Assembly (NCBI GenBank): GCA_029975965.1
Contig: JARKOV010000035.1
Location: 26,002-90,001 of the forward strand
Origin: Anaerolinea sp.
GTDB taxonomy: Bacteria > Chloroflexota > Anaerolineae > Anaerolineales > Anaerolineaceae
DNA length: 64,000 nt
Reading direction: 5' to 3'
Under the pieces are notes generated by a model. That model made no database searches, was not told where the DNA came from, and worked only from the letters and a program-made list of their open reading frames with translations. The translations under genes were made by a program, and so were the position numbers. Below, piece after piece: positions 25,073 to 32,690 of this stretch; position 1 is the first letter of the stretch; every line of letters starts with the position of its first letter.

Positions 25073-26326
25073 ATGGTGAAAAAAGCTTCCGGCCCAATCT
25101 ACCCGCTCTCCGCTCTCAGGGCATGTGTGCTGCATACCCAGCGCCTCGCCGCGCCCCAGGGGGCAACGCCTGCCCCCACCCCCGATGCCATCGTCGACCT
25201 GGTGACTGCGCTCGGATACGTGCAGATCGACACCCTGCACGTGGTCAACCGCGCCCACCATGTCACCTTGTGGGCGCGCTTTGGGTCGTATGACATCGTC
25301 GACTTCCACAGGTTGATCTACACCGCCGGCCAGCGCAGGCTGTACGAGGGCTGGGGTCATGCCGCCAGCATCCTTCCGCTGGCGCACTACCGGTACCATC
25401 GCTGGCGGGTCGATCGCCGGGTCAGTTACAACCCCGCCTATCAAGACTGGTTGAGCAAGAACGGCAACCGCGCCCTGGTCGCGCAGACGCTGGAGCGCAT
25501 CCGCTCGGAGGGCAGGTTGCAGGTTGCCGATTTCGACCAGGACGGTCCCCAGCGCGGCACATGGTTCGACTGGAAGCCCCCCAAGATGGCGCTGGAGGCG
25601 CTTTTCGCCTCCGGCGACCTGATGGTGGCGGAGCGGGTGAACTTCAAGCGCGTGTATGACGTGCGCGAGCGCGTCCTGCCGGAGTGGGTCGATACCACCC
25701 CGGTCGCTCCCGACGATGCGCGCCGCTATTGCCTGGAACAGGCGGCAAAGGCGTTGGGGGTGTTCGAGCCGCGCCACATGACCCTGTACGCGTACATGAA
25801 AGCCACCCCCGCCGCCTCTCTCATCCGGGCGATGATCGCCGAAGGCGTGCTGGTCGAGATCCAGGGCGAGACGATGAACGGCGTCAAAACCTGGATGGTG
25901 CACCGCGACAACCTGCCGCTGCTTCAGCGCGCCGCCGAGGCTGAAATCAAGGCGGAGCGCACCACGTTCCTCGCCCCTTTCGATTCCCTGTTTTGGGCGT
26001 GGGAACGCGATCAAAAGCTGTGGGGCTTCGAGCAGCTACTGGAGTGCTACAAGCGCGCCGAGGATCGCATCTACGGCTACTTCAGCCTGCCGATTTTGCA
26101 CAAGGACCGGCTGGTGGGGCGCTTCGACCCCAGGCTGGAGCGTAAATCGGGGGTTCTGTATCTGAATGCCCTCTATCTTGAACCCGGAATCGAGCCGGAC
26201 GAAGCGCTGGTCGCGGAGGTCGCCGCCGCCATGCGCGATTTCCTTGCCTGGCACAACGCGAAGGGCTTCGAGGTGGTGAAGAGCGCCCCGCCTGCCTTCG
26301 GCGAGAAGCTGGTGCGCGCCCTCTAG
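25073..26326 (+). CDS. YcaQ/AlkZ-family winged-helix DNA glycosylase (interstrand-crosslink repair)
   Basis: About 417 residues made of winged-helix repeats of the HTH_42 family. The catalytic QxD motif is seen in LGYVQIDTLHVVNRAHHVTL (Q-I-D), matching YcaQ-like enzymes rather than the QxQ of AlkZ. The C-terminal LAPFDSLFWAWERDQKLWG and LVGRFDPRLERKSGVL are conserved family blocks. Such enzymes unhook nitrogen-mustard-type crosslinks and remove alkylated purines. ATG 25073 is taken; the earlier in-frame start at 24980 lies inside the hairpin. Confidence 0.88.
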   Translation: MVKKASGPIYPLSALRACVLHTQRLAAPQGATPAPTPDAIVDLVTALGYVQIDTLHVVNRAHHVTLWARFGSYDIVDFHRLIYTAGQRRLYEGWGHAASILPLAHYRYHRWRVDRRVSYNPAYQDWLSKNGNRALVAQTLERIRSEGRLQVADFDQDGPQRGTWFDWKPPKMALEALFASGDLMVAERVNFKRVYDVRERVLPEWVDTTPVAPDDARRYCLEQAAKALGVFEPRHMTLYAYMKATPAASLIRAMIAEGVLVEIQGETMNGVKTWMVHRDNLPLLQRAAEAEIKAERTTFLAPFDSLFWAWERDQKLWGFEQLLECYKRAEDRIYGYFSLPILHKDRLVGRFDPRLERKSGVLYLNALYLEPGIEPDEALVAEVAAAMRDFLAWHNAKGFEVVKSAPPAFGEKLVRAL

Positions 26327-26334
26327 CCGCTCAA

Positions 26335-27036
26335 TCAATCTGGCTGACCAGTCGTTACGAGTTGCATGTAGATGTGGCGGGTGATACGCGGGCCGAGGAT
26401 GCGCGGCTCGGCTTGCCCTTCGATCTGCAGGCGCAGGTTGCCGTCGAAGCGGAACCACTCCAGCACCCTCACGCCCGCGCCGGGAACCAGCCCGATTTCC
26501 CCCAGGTAGCGCAGCATTTCGGGTGAAGTGTCTCCCACGCGCTGCACCACCGCGTGCTGTTCGGGTCGCAGGTCTTCGAGACGGGTCTGCGCCTCCGCGT
26601 TCACGATCAGCTCGCGGGTGGGGATGGGCTCGCCGTGCGGGTCTACCAGCGGGTGCCCCAGGGCCTGGGCGATGCGCTCCTCCAGGGTCTCCGACATGGC
26701 GTGTTCCAGCCGGTCGGCCTCGACGTGCACCTCGTCCCAGGGAATGCCGAGCGCGCGGTGCAGGAAAGTCTCCAGCAGGCGGTGATGGCGGATGATCTCC
26801 AGCGCAGCCAGCCGGCCTTCGGCGGTGAGCGCTGCGCCGCGGTGCTTCTGGTAATCCAGCAGCGGCGGGGTTGCGGCAGCCAGCCGCTGCAGCATGCCGG
26901 TGACCGAGGCGGGGGCCACGCCCATGCGCTCGGCGATCTGCACGGTGGTGGCCCGCTCCTGGTCGCAGGTCAGGTCGTAAATCTCTTTGAGGTAGTCTTC
27001 TACAGCCTGGGTGAGCGGTTCGCTGGTCATGGTCAT
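26335..27036 (-). CDS. DtxR/MntR-family metal-dependent transcriptional regulator
   Basis: About 233 residues. N-terminal winged helix (AVEDYLKEIYDLT, TTVQIAERMGVAPASVTGML), a dimerisation and metal-binding region with HHRLLETFLHRALGIPWDEVHVEADRLEHAMSE, and a C-terminal FeoA/SH3-like domain from about residue 150. The residues HHRLLE and EADRLEH match metal ligands of the family. It would repress iron or manganese uptake when metal is plentiful. It overlaps the FeoB membrane-domain gene (ATGA at 27033-27036) and is the last gene of the iron operon. Confidence 0.9.
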   Translation of the reverse strand: MTMTSEPLTQAVEDYLKEIYDLTCDQERATTVQIAERMGVAPASVTGMLQRLAAATPPLLDYQKHRGAALTAEGRLAALEIIRHHRLLETFLHRALGIPWDEVHVEADRLEHAMSETLEERIAQALGHPLVDPHGEPIPTRELIVNAEAQTRLEDLRPEQHAVVQRVGDTSPEMLRYLGEIGLVPGAGVRVLEWFRFDGNLRLQIEGQAEPRILGPRITRHIYMQLVTTGQPD

Positions 27037-28469
27037 ACCCATCCCGCAGCGCGGGCGATGCTGGCGGTGATAAATGTTACCATGAAAGCCAGCCCGAGGG
27101 TGATCACCACGCTCAACGCAGCCCACTTTTTGCTGTTGGTCTCCTTGTAAATGGTCAGGATGGTCGTCGCGCAGGGGTTGTGCAGCAGCGCGAACAGCAT
27201 CAGGTTGACTGCGGTCAGCAGCGTCCAACCGTGCTGCCCGACCAGCAGGGTCTGAAGCGAGCTCAGGTCAGGCAGGTCGGTCATCATGCCGGTTCCCAGG
27301 TAAACCATCAGCATGGTCGGGACGACAATCTCGTTGGCCGGGATGGCGATGATGTAGGCCAGCAGGATGACTCCGTCCAGACCGATGGCCAGCCCGAGCG
27401 GGTTGAGGAAGCCCGCCACGTGGTCGGCCAGGCTGATCCCGCCCAGGCTGATGTTGCCCATAATCCAGATCACTGCGCCGGCTGGGGCGGCCGTGTACAT
27501 GGCGCGCAGCAGGACGAAGATGGTGCGGTCGATCAGCGAGGTGTAGAGGATGCGCCCGATATTGGGCACGCGGTAGGGCGGCAGCTCGAGGGTGAAGGCC
27601 GAAGCCTCGCCCTTTAAGATGGTGCGTGACAGCGCCCACGAGACGGCCAGGGTGAAGAAGGCGCCGATCAGCACCACCAGCACCACCGACCCGGCCGCGG
27701 CGAAGGAGGCCACCGCCGGCGGGAAGGCGGCCGCCACGAAGACCGTCGCCAGCATGATCAGGGTCGGAAAGCGTCCGTTGCAGGGCACGAAGTTGTTGGT
27801 GAGGATGGCGATCAGGCGCTCGCGCGGCGAGTCGATCACCCGCGTGGCGATCACCCCCGCCGCGTTGCAGCCAAAGCCCATCGCCATGGTCAGCGCCTGC
27901 TTGCCGTGCGCGCCGGCTTTCTTGAACAGGAAGTCCAGGTTGAAAGCCACCCGCGGCAGGTAGCCCAGGTCTTCGAGAATAGTGAAGATGGGGAAGAAGA
28001 TCGCCATGGGCGGCAGCATCACGCTCACCACCCAGGCCAGCCCGCGAAAGACGCCGTGCCAGAGAAACCCGGTGATCCACCAGGGCATGCCCAGGTTGGT
28101 GAAGAGCGTGGCGGCCTGCGCTTCGACCCAAAAAAGGCCGGTGGCGAGCATCTGCGAGGGCACGTTCGAGCCCACAATGGTCGTCCAGAACACGGCCGCC
28201 AACAAGATGAGCATGATCGGCAGGCCGAAGACCGGCGAGGTGACCAGGCGGTCGATCTTCTGGTCCAGGTCGTAGCGCCGCTCGCCTTTGGCGTGCACGG
28301 CGCGTTTGGCCAGGTTTTCGGCCTCGCGGTAGAGCGAGTTGACCATTTCGTCGCGAAAGCCGCTGCCCAGGGTCGGGCGCAGCGCTTCGGCGCTGGCGAG
28401 CAGCTCCTGGGGGCTGATCGCGCCGCCGGGATTGGTACCTGGGGAGGAGGGTATGGAGGTTGTGGTCAT
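27033..28469 (-). CDS. feoB: FeoB membrane domain (separate gene)
   Basis: 478 residues with about eight or more hydrophobic helices and the two Gate regions: gate 1 around GFGCNAAGVIATRVIDSPRE, and NNFVPCNGRFPTLIML, then gate 2 near the end with LLHNPCATTILTIYKE. The first 75 residues are hydrophilic. This is the permease part of the ferrous iron transporter FeoB, without its GTPase, which is encoded by the gene immediately upstream (12 bp gap). The two products must assemble in trans. Confidence 0.9.
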   Translation of the reverse strand: MTTTSIPSSPGTNPGGAISPQELLASAEALRPTLGSGFRDEMVNSLYREAENLAKRAVHAKGERRYDLDQKIDRLVTSPVFGLPIMLILLAAVFWTTIVGSNVPSQMLATGLFWVEAQAATLFTNLGMPWWITGFLWHGVFRGLAWVVSVMLPPMAIFFPIFTILEDLGYLPRVAFNLDFLFKKAGAHGKQALTMAMGFGCNAAGVIATRVIDSPRERLIAILTNNFVPCNGRFPTLIMLATVFVAAAFPPAVASFAAAGSVVLVVLIGAFFTLAVSWALSRTILKGEASAFTLELPPYRVPNIGRILYTSLIDRTIFVLLRAMYTAAPAGAVIWIMGNISLGGISLADHVAGFLNPLGLAIGLDGVILLAYIIAIPANEIVVPTMLMVYLGTGMMTDLPDLSSLQTLLVGQHGWTLLTAVNLMLFALLHNPCATTILTIYKETNSKKWAALSVVITLGLAFMVTFITASIARAAGWV

Positions 28470-28481
28470 GTTGGGGCTCCT

Positions 28482-29321
28482 TTACTGGCGGCCTTCCAGG
28501 GCGATCTTCTGGCTGAAGCGCACGTCGGCGCGCCGCTGGGCCTGCACCAGCTCGGACAATTCGCCGGAGAGCAGGGCTTGCTGCACGCGGCTGTCGCCGT
28601 CCAACAGGCGGATGGCGATCCAGCGCGGGTTGGGCACGTCGGGGACGAGCTGCCGGATCTTGGGCGCCAGCTCCTCGACCGCGCGCTGAAATTCGGGCGT
28701 GCCCTGCACGCGGCGCGGCTGCGTGCTGATCTCGCCGGAAATGACCTGGTCCATGGTGGTCAGCAGGGTCTGCATGCCCTCGCCGGTGCGCGCCGAAATC
28801 GGCACGGCGGGCACGCCCAGGTCGCGCGAGAGGCTGCGCGCGTCCACCTCCAGGCCTTTGCGGCGCGCCTCATCCATCAGGTTGACCGCCACCACCACCT
28901 TGTCGGTGATCTCCATCACCTGCAGCACCAGGTTGAGGTTGCGCTCCAGCGCCGTGGCGTCGGTGACCACGATGGTGCAATCGGGCTGACCGAAGAGGAT
29001 GAAGTTGCGCGCCACCTCCTCGTCTTGCGAGGCCGAGAGCAGCGAATAGGTGCCGGGCAGGTCGACCAGCTTGTAGCGCACGTTGTTGAACACGAATCCG
29101 CCTTCGGCGCGGGTGACCGTCTTGCCCGGCCAGTTGCCGGTGTGTTGTTTGAGCCCGGTCAGGGCGTTGAACACGGTCGATTTGCCGGTGTTGGGGTTGC
29201 CCGCCAGGGCCACCACGCGGTCGAAATTGTCGATTTTCAAGCCCATCTGGGCCAGTTGCGCGTTGGCGGGGCAGGTCTCGCAGTTTTCCACCGGGAATTG
29301 GATTTTTCGTTTTTCAGTCAT
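28482..29321 (-). CDS. FeoB GTPase domain (separate gene)
   Basis: About 279 residues. G1 is GNPNTGKSTVFNAL, the G2 region GNWPGKTVTRAEG, G3 DLPGTYSLL, G4 NLMDEA and G5 SARTGEG, followed by the GDI-like helical region. An N-terminal CETCPAN motif precedes the G domain. It corresponds to the cytosolic N-terminus of FeoB that drives Fe2+ uptake and ends where the membrane part would begin. ATG 29321 is preferred over the in-frame ATG 29333. It is followed by the FeoB membrane domain gene. Confidence 0.92.
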   Translation of the reverse strand: MTEKRKIQFPVENCETCPANAQLAQMGLKIDNFDRVVALAGNPNTGKSTVFNALTGLKQHTGNWPGKTVTRAEGGFVFNNVRYKLVDLPGTYSLLSASQDEEVARNFILFGQPDCTIVVTDATALERNLNLVLQVMEITDKVVVAVNLMDEARRKGLEVDARSLSRDLGVPAVPISARTGEGMQTLLTTMDQVISGEISTQPRRVQGTPEFQRAVEELAPKIRQLVPDVPNPRWIAIRLLDGDSRVQQALLSGELSELVQAQRRADVRFSQKIALEGRQ

Positions 29322-29420
29322 GTGGATCCCCATATTTCAAGAGAGTTGTCCGCGAATTTCGCGAATTCCCCGAATTGATAAAACTCCGGCGCATTCGCGC
29401 CCTTCGCCGCTGGCCTTCCC

Positions 29421-30428
29421 CTACACCGGCCTGACCCAAATCTGGGCGGCCTGGTCGCGGCGCAGCGCGATCAATGTGCCGCGCACGCGGTAGGCGCGCG
29501 GGTCGCCGAAGGAGTTGGGCAGCTCGGGAGCGATCAGGGTGCCGGGCGTGAGCCCCAGGTCGAGGAAGCGCCGGCGGGTGAAGCCCTGGCAGGCTTCGTC
29601 CAGGGCGACGATCTCGCCCTTCTGGTCGTGCGCCAGCTCGCCGAGCGGGATAAACCCGTTCCCCGCGCCAAACCTCTCCGGGAGCGGCTCGACGAGCAGG
29701 TTGGCGGCCACGGCGGGCGCCAGGCGGTACTCGTTCTCGCCGTCGGTGAGCAGGTAACGCTCTGGGGTCGCCTCGAGAATGCGCACCTCTTGCTCCAGGC
29801 GCAAGCCCTCGGCGAGAATCTGGGCGTAGGCCAGCGGCGGCTCGTCCTCGATCTGGACGATGCGCGCCGGTTGCCCTGCCTGCCAGCCGGTGAGCGGCAC
29901 GCCGCGTGCGGGGGGCAGCGCGCCCTGCGGGCCGGGAATCGGGTCGCCGTGCGGGTCGCGGCGCGGGAATCCCAGCGCGGCGTCCAGCTCGTCGACCTGG
30001 GCGGGCGACAGGCTGTGTTCCATGCGGTGCGCCACGCGGTGGATATCTTTCAGGGGCATGCGCGCCTCGTCGGCCAGGTAGCGCTCGAGCAGCCGGTGTG
30101 TGCGCGCGACCTGCAGGGCAGCGCGCTGGCCTTCGGCGGTCAGGCGCAGGTCGTTGCCATGCAGCTCGACCAGCCCCAGGCTTTGCAAGCGCCCGGCCAG
30201 TTGCAGCCCGCGCGCGTCCGAAAGGCGCAGGTTGGCGGCGAGCACTTTGAGCGAGACGGGCTGTTTCTGCCATTCGTAATCCAGTAGCAGTTTCAGCGCG
30301 TCCTCACCGCTCTCCCGCTCGGCCAGCGCCCGCCAGCGCCGGATTTGAGCCACCAACCCCCAGCGCGGCAAGAGCGCTGCGATCAGCAGCAGGGTAAGAA
30401 GGATGATCCAGGGAAGGGGGGAAGCCAT
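29421..30428 (-). CDS. Membrane-anchored DtxR-like regulator fused to FeoA domains
   Basis: About 335 residues. One N-terminal membrane helix (LPWIILLTLLLIAALLPRWG), then a winged-helix DtxR-type segment (about residues 45-105), the metal/dimer helix (HRLLERYLADEARMPLKDIH, AHRMEHSLS), and two FeoA/SH3-like modules (about 160-235 and 250-335, the latter with PLGELAHDQKGEIVAL and FLDLGLTPGT). It heads the iron operon; no stand-alone feoA exists here, so the FeoA part may serve FeoB directly. The start at 30428 has GAGGT; an upstream ATG at 30449 is possible. The DNA-binding role is inferred from the fold only. Confidence 0.82.
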   Translation of the reverse strand: MASPLPWIILLTLLLIAALLPRWGLVAQIRRWRALAERESGEDALKLLLDYEWQKQPVSLKVLAANLRLSDARGLQLAGRLQSLGLVELHGNDLRLTAEGQRAALQVARTHRLLERYLADEARMPLKDIHRVAHRMEHSLSPAQVDELDAALGFPRRDPHGDPIPGPQGALPPARGVPLTGWQAGQPARIVQIEDEPPLAYAQILAEGLRLEQEVRILEATPERYLLTDGENEYRLAPAVAANLLVEPLPERFGAGNGFIPLGELAHDQKGEIVALDEACQGFTRRRFLDLGLTPGTLIAPELPNSFGDPRAYRVRGTLIALRRDQAAQIWVRPV

Positions 30429-30462
30429 GCCTACCTCTATTTTAAGCAAGTTAACGCTAAAT

Positions 30463-30494
30463 TTAGGCTAGCCTAATATTTAGTTTAGGCTAAA
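30463..30494 (-). promoter_or_regulatory. DtxR/IdeR-like operator of the iron operon
   Basis: TTAGGCTAGCCTAA (30463-30476) is a perfect 14-bp palindrome, closely like the core of the DtxR/IdeR box. A second copy of the half-site TTTAGGCTAAA follows at 30484-30494. Both lie 35-65 bp upstream of the operon's first start codon in otherwise AT-rich DNA. One of the two encoded DtxR-type regulators probably binds here. Confidence 0.7.
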
Positions 30495-30539
30495 TATCAT
30501 CGGTTGTCAAGAGGCAATTTGGAGAGAAATTATCTTGAT

Positions 30540-31568
30540 TTATCCACCGCAGATCGCTTTGAGCAGGTTGAAGAAGCCGCGCTTGCGCGCCGAGTGGATT
30601 CCCCAATCCACCGGCACCGACTGGTAGCCGTCCGCGAAGCCCTCGCCCGCCATGCGGTAATCGAAGTAGCCCCACGAGGCGTACTCGCGCAGCGCCGCCA
30701 GCAGGTTGTTGTGCGGCTGGTCGAAGTCGAAGTGGTCGTCCTCGTTGAACAGCACCGGCGCGCCGTGGTATTCGGGCATCTCGCGCAGCTCGCGCACCAT
30801 GCGGCGGATGATCGCCGGGTCGCCGGCGCCGTTGCCGTGCATCAACACGAAATCTGCCGCGCGCACCACCTCGGGGGTGGGCAGGGTGCAGCCCGAAAAG
30901 CTGGTCGAGACCAGCAGTCGCCGCCCATCCTGGCGCTGCGCCTTGACCTGCTCGATCAGCTCCACCACCCGCGGCGGTTTGAGGATGGCATGGTTGTAGA
31001 CGATGTCGCATTCGTTGTCGATCTCGACCAGCACGTTGCGGTAGCCGCGCTCGAAGAGCCAGGCGACCACCCCGTCCACCGCGCGGCGGATGGCCCCTTC
31101 GGACTCAAGGCGGTAAGCCTGACCAAAGTAGAAAATTCCCAGGATGGCGACCATGCCCAGGCGGTCGGTCGCGTCGAGGATGCGCTCCAGCCGGGCCATG
31201 TAGTCAGCGCGCAGCTCGCCAGCGGGGGTGATGGCGCTGTTGTGCCAGGGCTGGTTCTGCGAATAGCCCTGTGGGCTGCCCCCCTGCAGGTTGATGGTGA
31301 AGGCGAGCAGGCCGTGCTCTCTCCAGGCCGGCATGGCCTCGATGAACTCGCGCGTGTTGCGCTCCGCGTCCCAGGCGCCCGTATCGGGGTAAGCCCACAG
31401 GTCGCGCGTCGCCGGGTTGAGGTCGTCGAAGATGCCCTGAACCAGGCGGGCGTTCATCAACAGCCCTTCGAGCGGTAGCCCTTGCCAGTCGCGCCCGGCG
31501 TAGGTCGGTCGCCCGTTGAGCCAAAAGCGGCTGCCGTCAATTGCGATCTCCGTGCTGCGAGTGTGCAT
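30540..31568 (-). CDS. Glycoside hydrolase clan A-like barrel protein
   Basis: 342 residues resembling a cellulase-type TIM barrel. EIDNECDIVYNH (NE pair, about residue 175) could carry the acid/base Glu, and PVLFNEDDHFDFD (about residue 275) the nucleophile. The N-terminus DGSRFWLNGRPTYAGRDWQG is the usual strand before the barrel. No signal peptide is seen, so it would act on intracellular oligosaccharides, if active. A precise GH family cannot be given by eye. Its end lies 46 bp from the iron-operon operator. Confidence 0.65.
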   Translation of the reverse strand: MHTRSTEIAIDGSRFWLNGRPTYAGRDWQGLPLEGLLMNARLVQGIFDDLNPATRDLWAYPDTGAWDAERNTREFIEAMPAWREHGLLAFTINLQGGSPQGYSQNQPWHNSAITPAGELRADYMARLERILDATDRLGMVAILGIFYFGQAYRLESEGAIRRAVDGVVAWLFERGYRNVLVEIDNECDIVYNHAILKPPRVVELIEQVKAQRQDGRRLLVSTSFSGCTLPTPEVVRAADFVLMHGNGAGDPAIIRRMVRELREMPEYHGAPVLFNEDDHFDFDQPHNNLLAALREYASWGYFDYRMAGEGFADGYQSVPVDWGIHSARKRGFFNLLKAICGG

Positions 31569-31602
31569 GCGCCTCCCAGAGTCAGCTTCCTTGGCTTGCA
31601 GA

Positions 31603-31630
31603 TTGGATTAATCCGCCACTTCATTATAGA
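31603..31630 (+). promoter_or_regulatory. Probable promoter of the PIG-L deacetylase gene
   Basis: TTGGAT (31603-31608), 16 bp, then TATAGA (31625-31630), 42 bp before ATG 31672. The site is AT-rich against a GC-rich background. Confidence 0.45.
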
Positions 31631-31671
31631 ATACCTCCGGTATCTTCATCCTGTCTTTTTGAGGCAAGCCC

Positions 31672-32409
31672 ATGACCACACCGACCGACGACGTCCAACC
31701 CGAAGGCTGGGAGATCCCGCAGACCATCTTGCTCATCCTGGCGCACCCCGACGACCCCGAGTTTTTCTGCGGCGCGACCATCGCCCGCTGGACCAGCCAG
31801 GGTCACACCGTGCATTACTGCCTGCTCACCCGCGGCGATAAGGGCGTGCGCGACCAGGTGATCGCGCCGGAGGAGCTGGCGCGCATCCGCGAGCACGAGC
31901 AGCGCTGCGCCGCCGATTCGCTGGGCGTGAAGGACCTGGTCTTCCTGGATTATAAGGACGGCTACCTGGTCGCCGACCTGCCAGCCCGCCGCGACGCGGC
32001 GCGCATGATCCGCCGCTTCAAGCCGGATATCCTGGTCACCTGCGACCCAACCCAGGTTTTTGGCGAAAACAACATCAACCACCCCGATCATCGCACGGTG
32101 GGGCAGATCGTGATCGACGCGGTCTTTCCGGCTGCGGGCAACCCGCTGTATTTCCCCGAATTGTTGAACGAGGAGGGGCTGGAGCCGCATTCGGTCAAAG
32201 AAGTCTGGCTGACCGTCACCGGTCAGCCCAACACGGTGATCGACGTGACCGACTTCTGGGAGCGCAAGATCCAGGCGCTGCACTGTCACGCCACGCAGAT
32301 CGGCGACCTGAGCCAGCTCGACGAGCGCATGCGCTCGCGCCGCACCCCCGACAGCACCCCCGAAGCGCCGCGTTACGAGGAGCGCTTCAGAAGGATCAAG
32401 TATCGGTGA
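31672..32409 (+). CDS. PIG-L/LmbE-family N-acetylglucosamine deacetylase-like protein
   Basis: 245 residues. The zinc-binding motif AHPDDPEFFCGAT lies near residue 25 and the second ligand region NHPDHRTVGQIV near residue 140, both complete. Family members deacetylate GlcNAc-linked compounds (mycothiol and bacillithiol biosynthesis, GPI precursor) or related metabolites. The substrate here is unknown. GAGG precedes ATG 31672. It is a single gene, divergent from the GH-A-like gene. Confidence 0.9.
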   Translation: MTTPTDDVQPEGWEIPQTILLILAHPDDPEFFCGATIARWTSQGHTVHYCLLTRGDKGVRDQVIAPEELARIREHEQRCAADSLGVKDLVFLDYKDGYLVADLPARRDAARMIRRFKPDILVTCDPTQVFGENNINHPDHRTVGQIVIDAVFPAAGNPLYFPELLNEEGLEPHSVKEVWLTVTGQPNTVIDVTDFWERKIQALHCHATQIGDLSQLDERMRSRRTPDSTPEAPRYEERFRRIKYR

Positions 32410-32544
32410 TTCGAAGCCGTCAGCGATCCGCTTCAGAAGGAATCCCCTCCCAACCTCCCCCACGGGGGAGGAGCCGATGGCATCCTGTCCCTTATCGGTG
32501 GGTTTCTGACCTTCTCTTCCGTCCGTTGTTTTTGTAAGCAAAAA

Positions 32545-32585
32545 CAATGAGCCGGGGGGCAGATGACCCTGCCCCTGGCTCATTG
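32545..32585. terminator. Hairpin with one bulge after the deacetylase gene
   Basis: CAATGAGCC (32545-32553) pairs with GGCTCATTG (32577-32585), and the inner G-run pairs with GCCCC with one extra base. With the next hairpin it fills the convergent gap 32410-32690, which has no coding signal. Confidence 0.6.
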
Positions 32586-32600
32586 GGTGGTGCATTTTGT

Positions 32601-32640
32601 TTTCTGTAAAATGTGGGCTTTGCTCCACATTTTACGGAAA
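32601..32640. terminator. 16-bp hairpin, TTCTGT/TGTGGG family
   Basis: Arms 32601-32616 and 32625-32640 pair with a single G-T wobble. It has TTCTGT-AAAA-TGTGGG and the loop CTTTGC, and is a relative of 12732-12776 and 51011-51056. It lies before the stop of the subtilase gene on the opposite strand. Confidence 0.7.
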
Positions 32641-32690
32641 ATTGAAACAGAATTTGCGTTTGCCGTGTGGAAGGGGCAGGCTTTCCCCTC

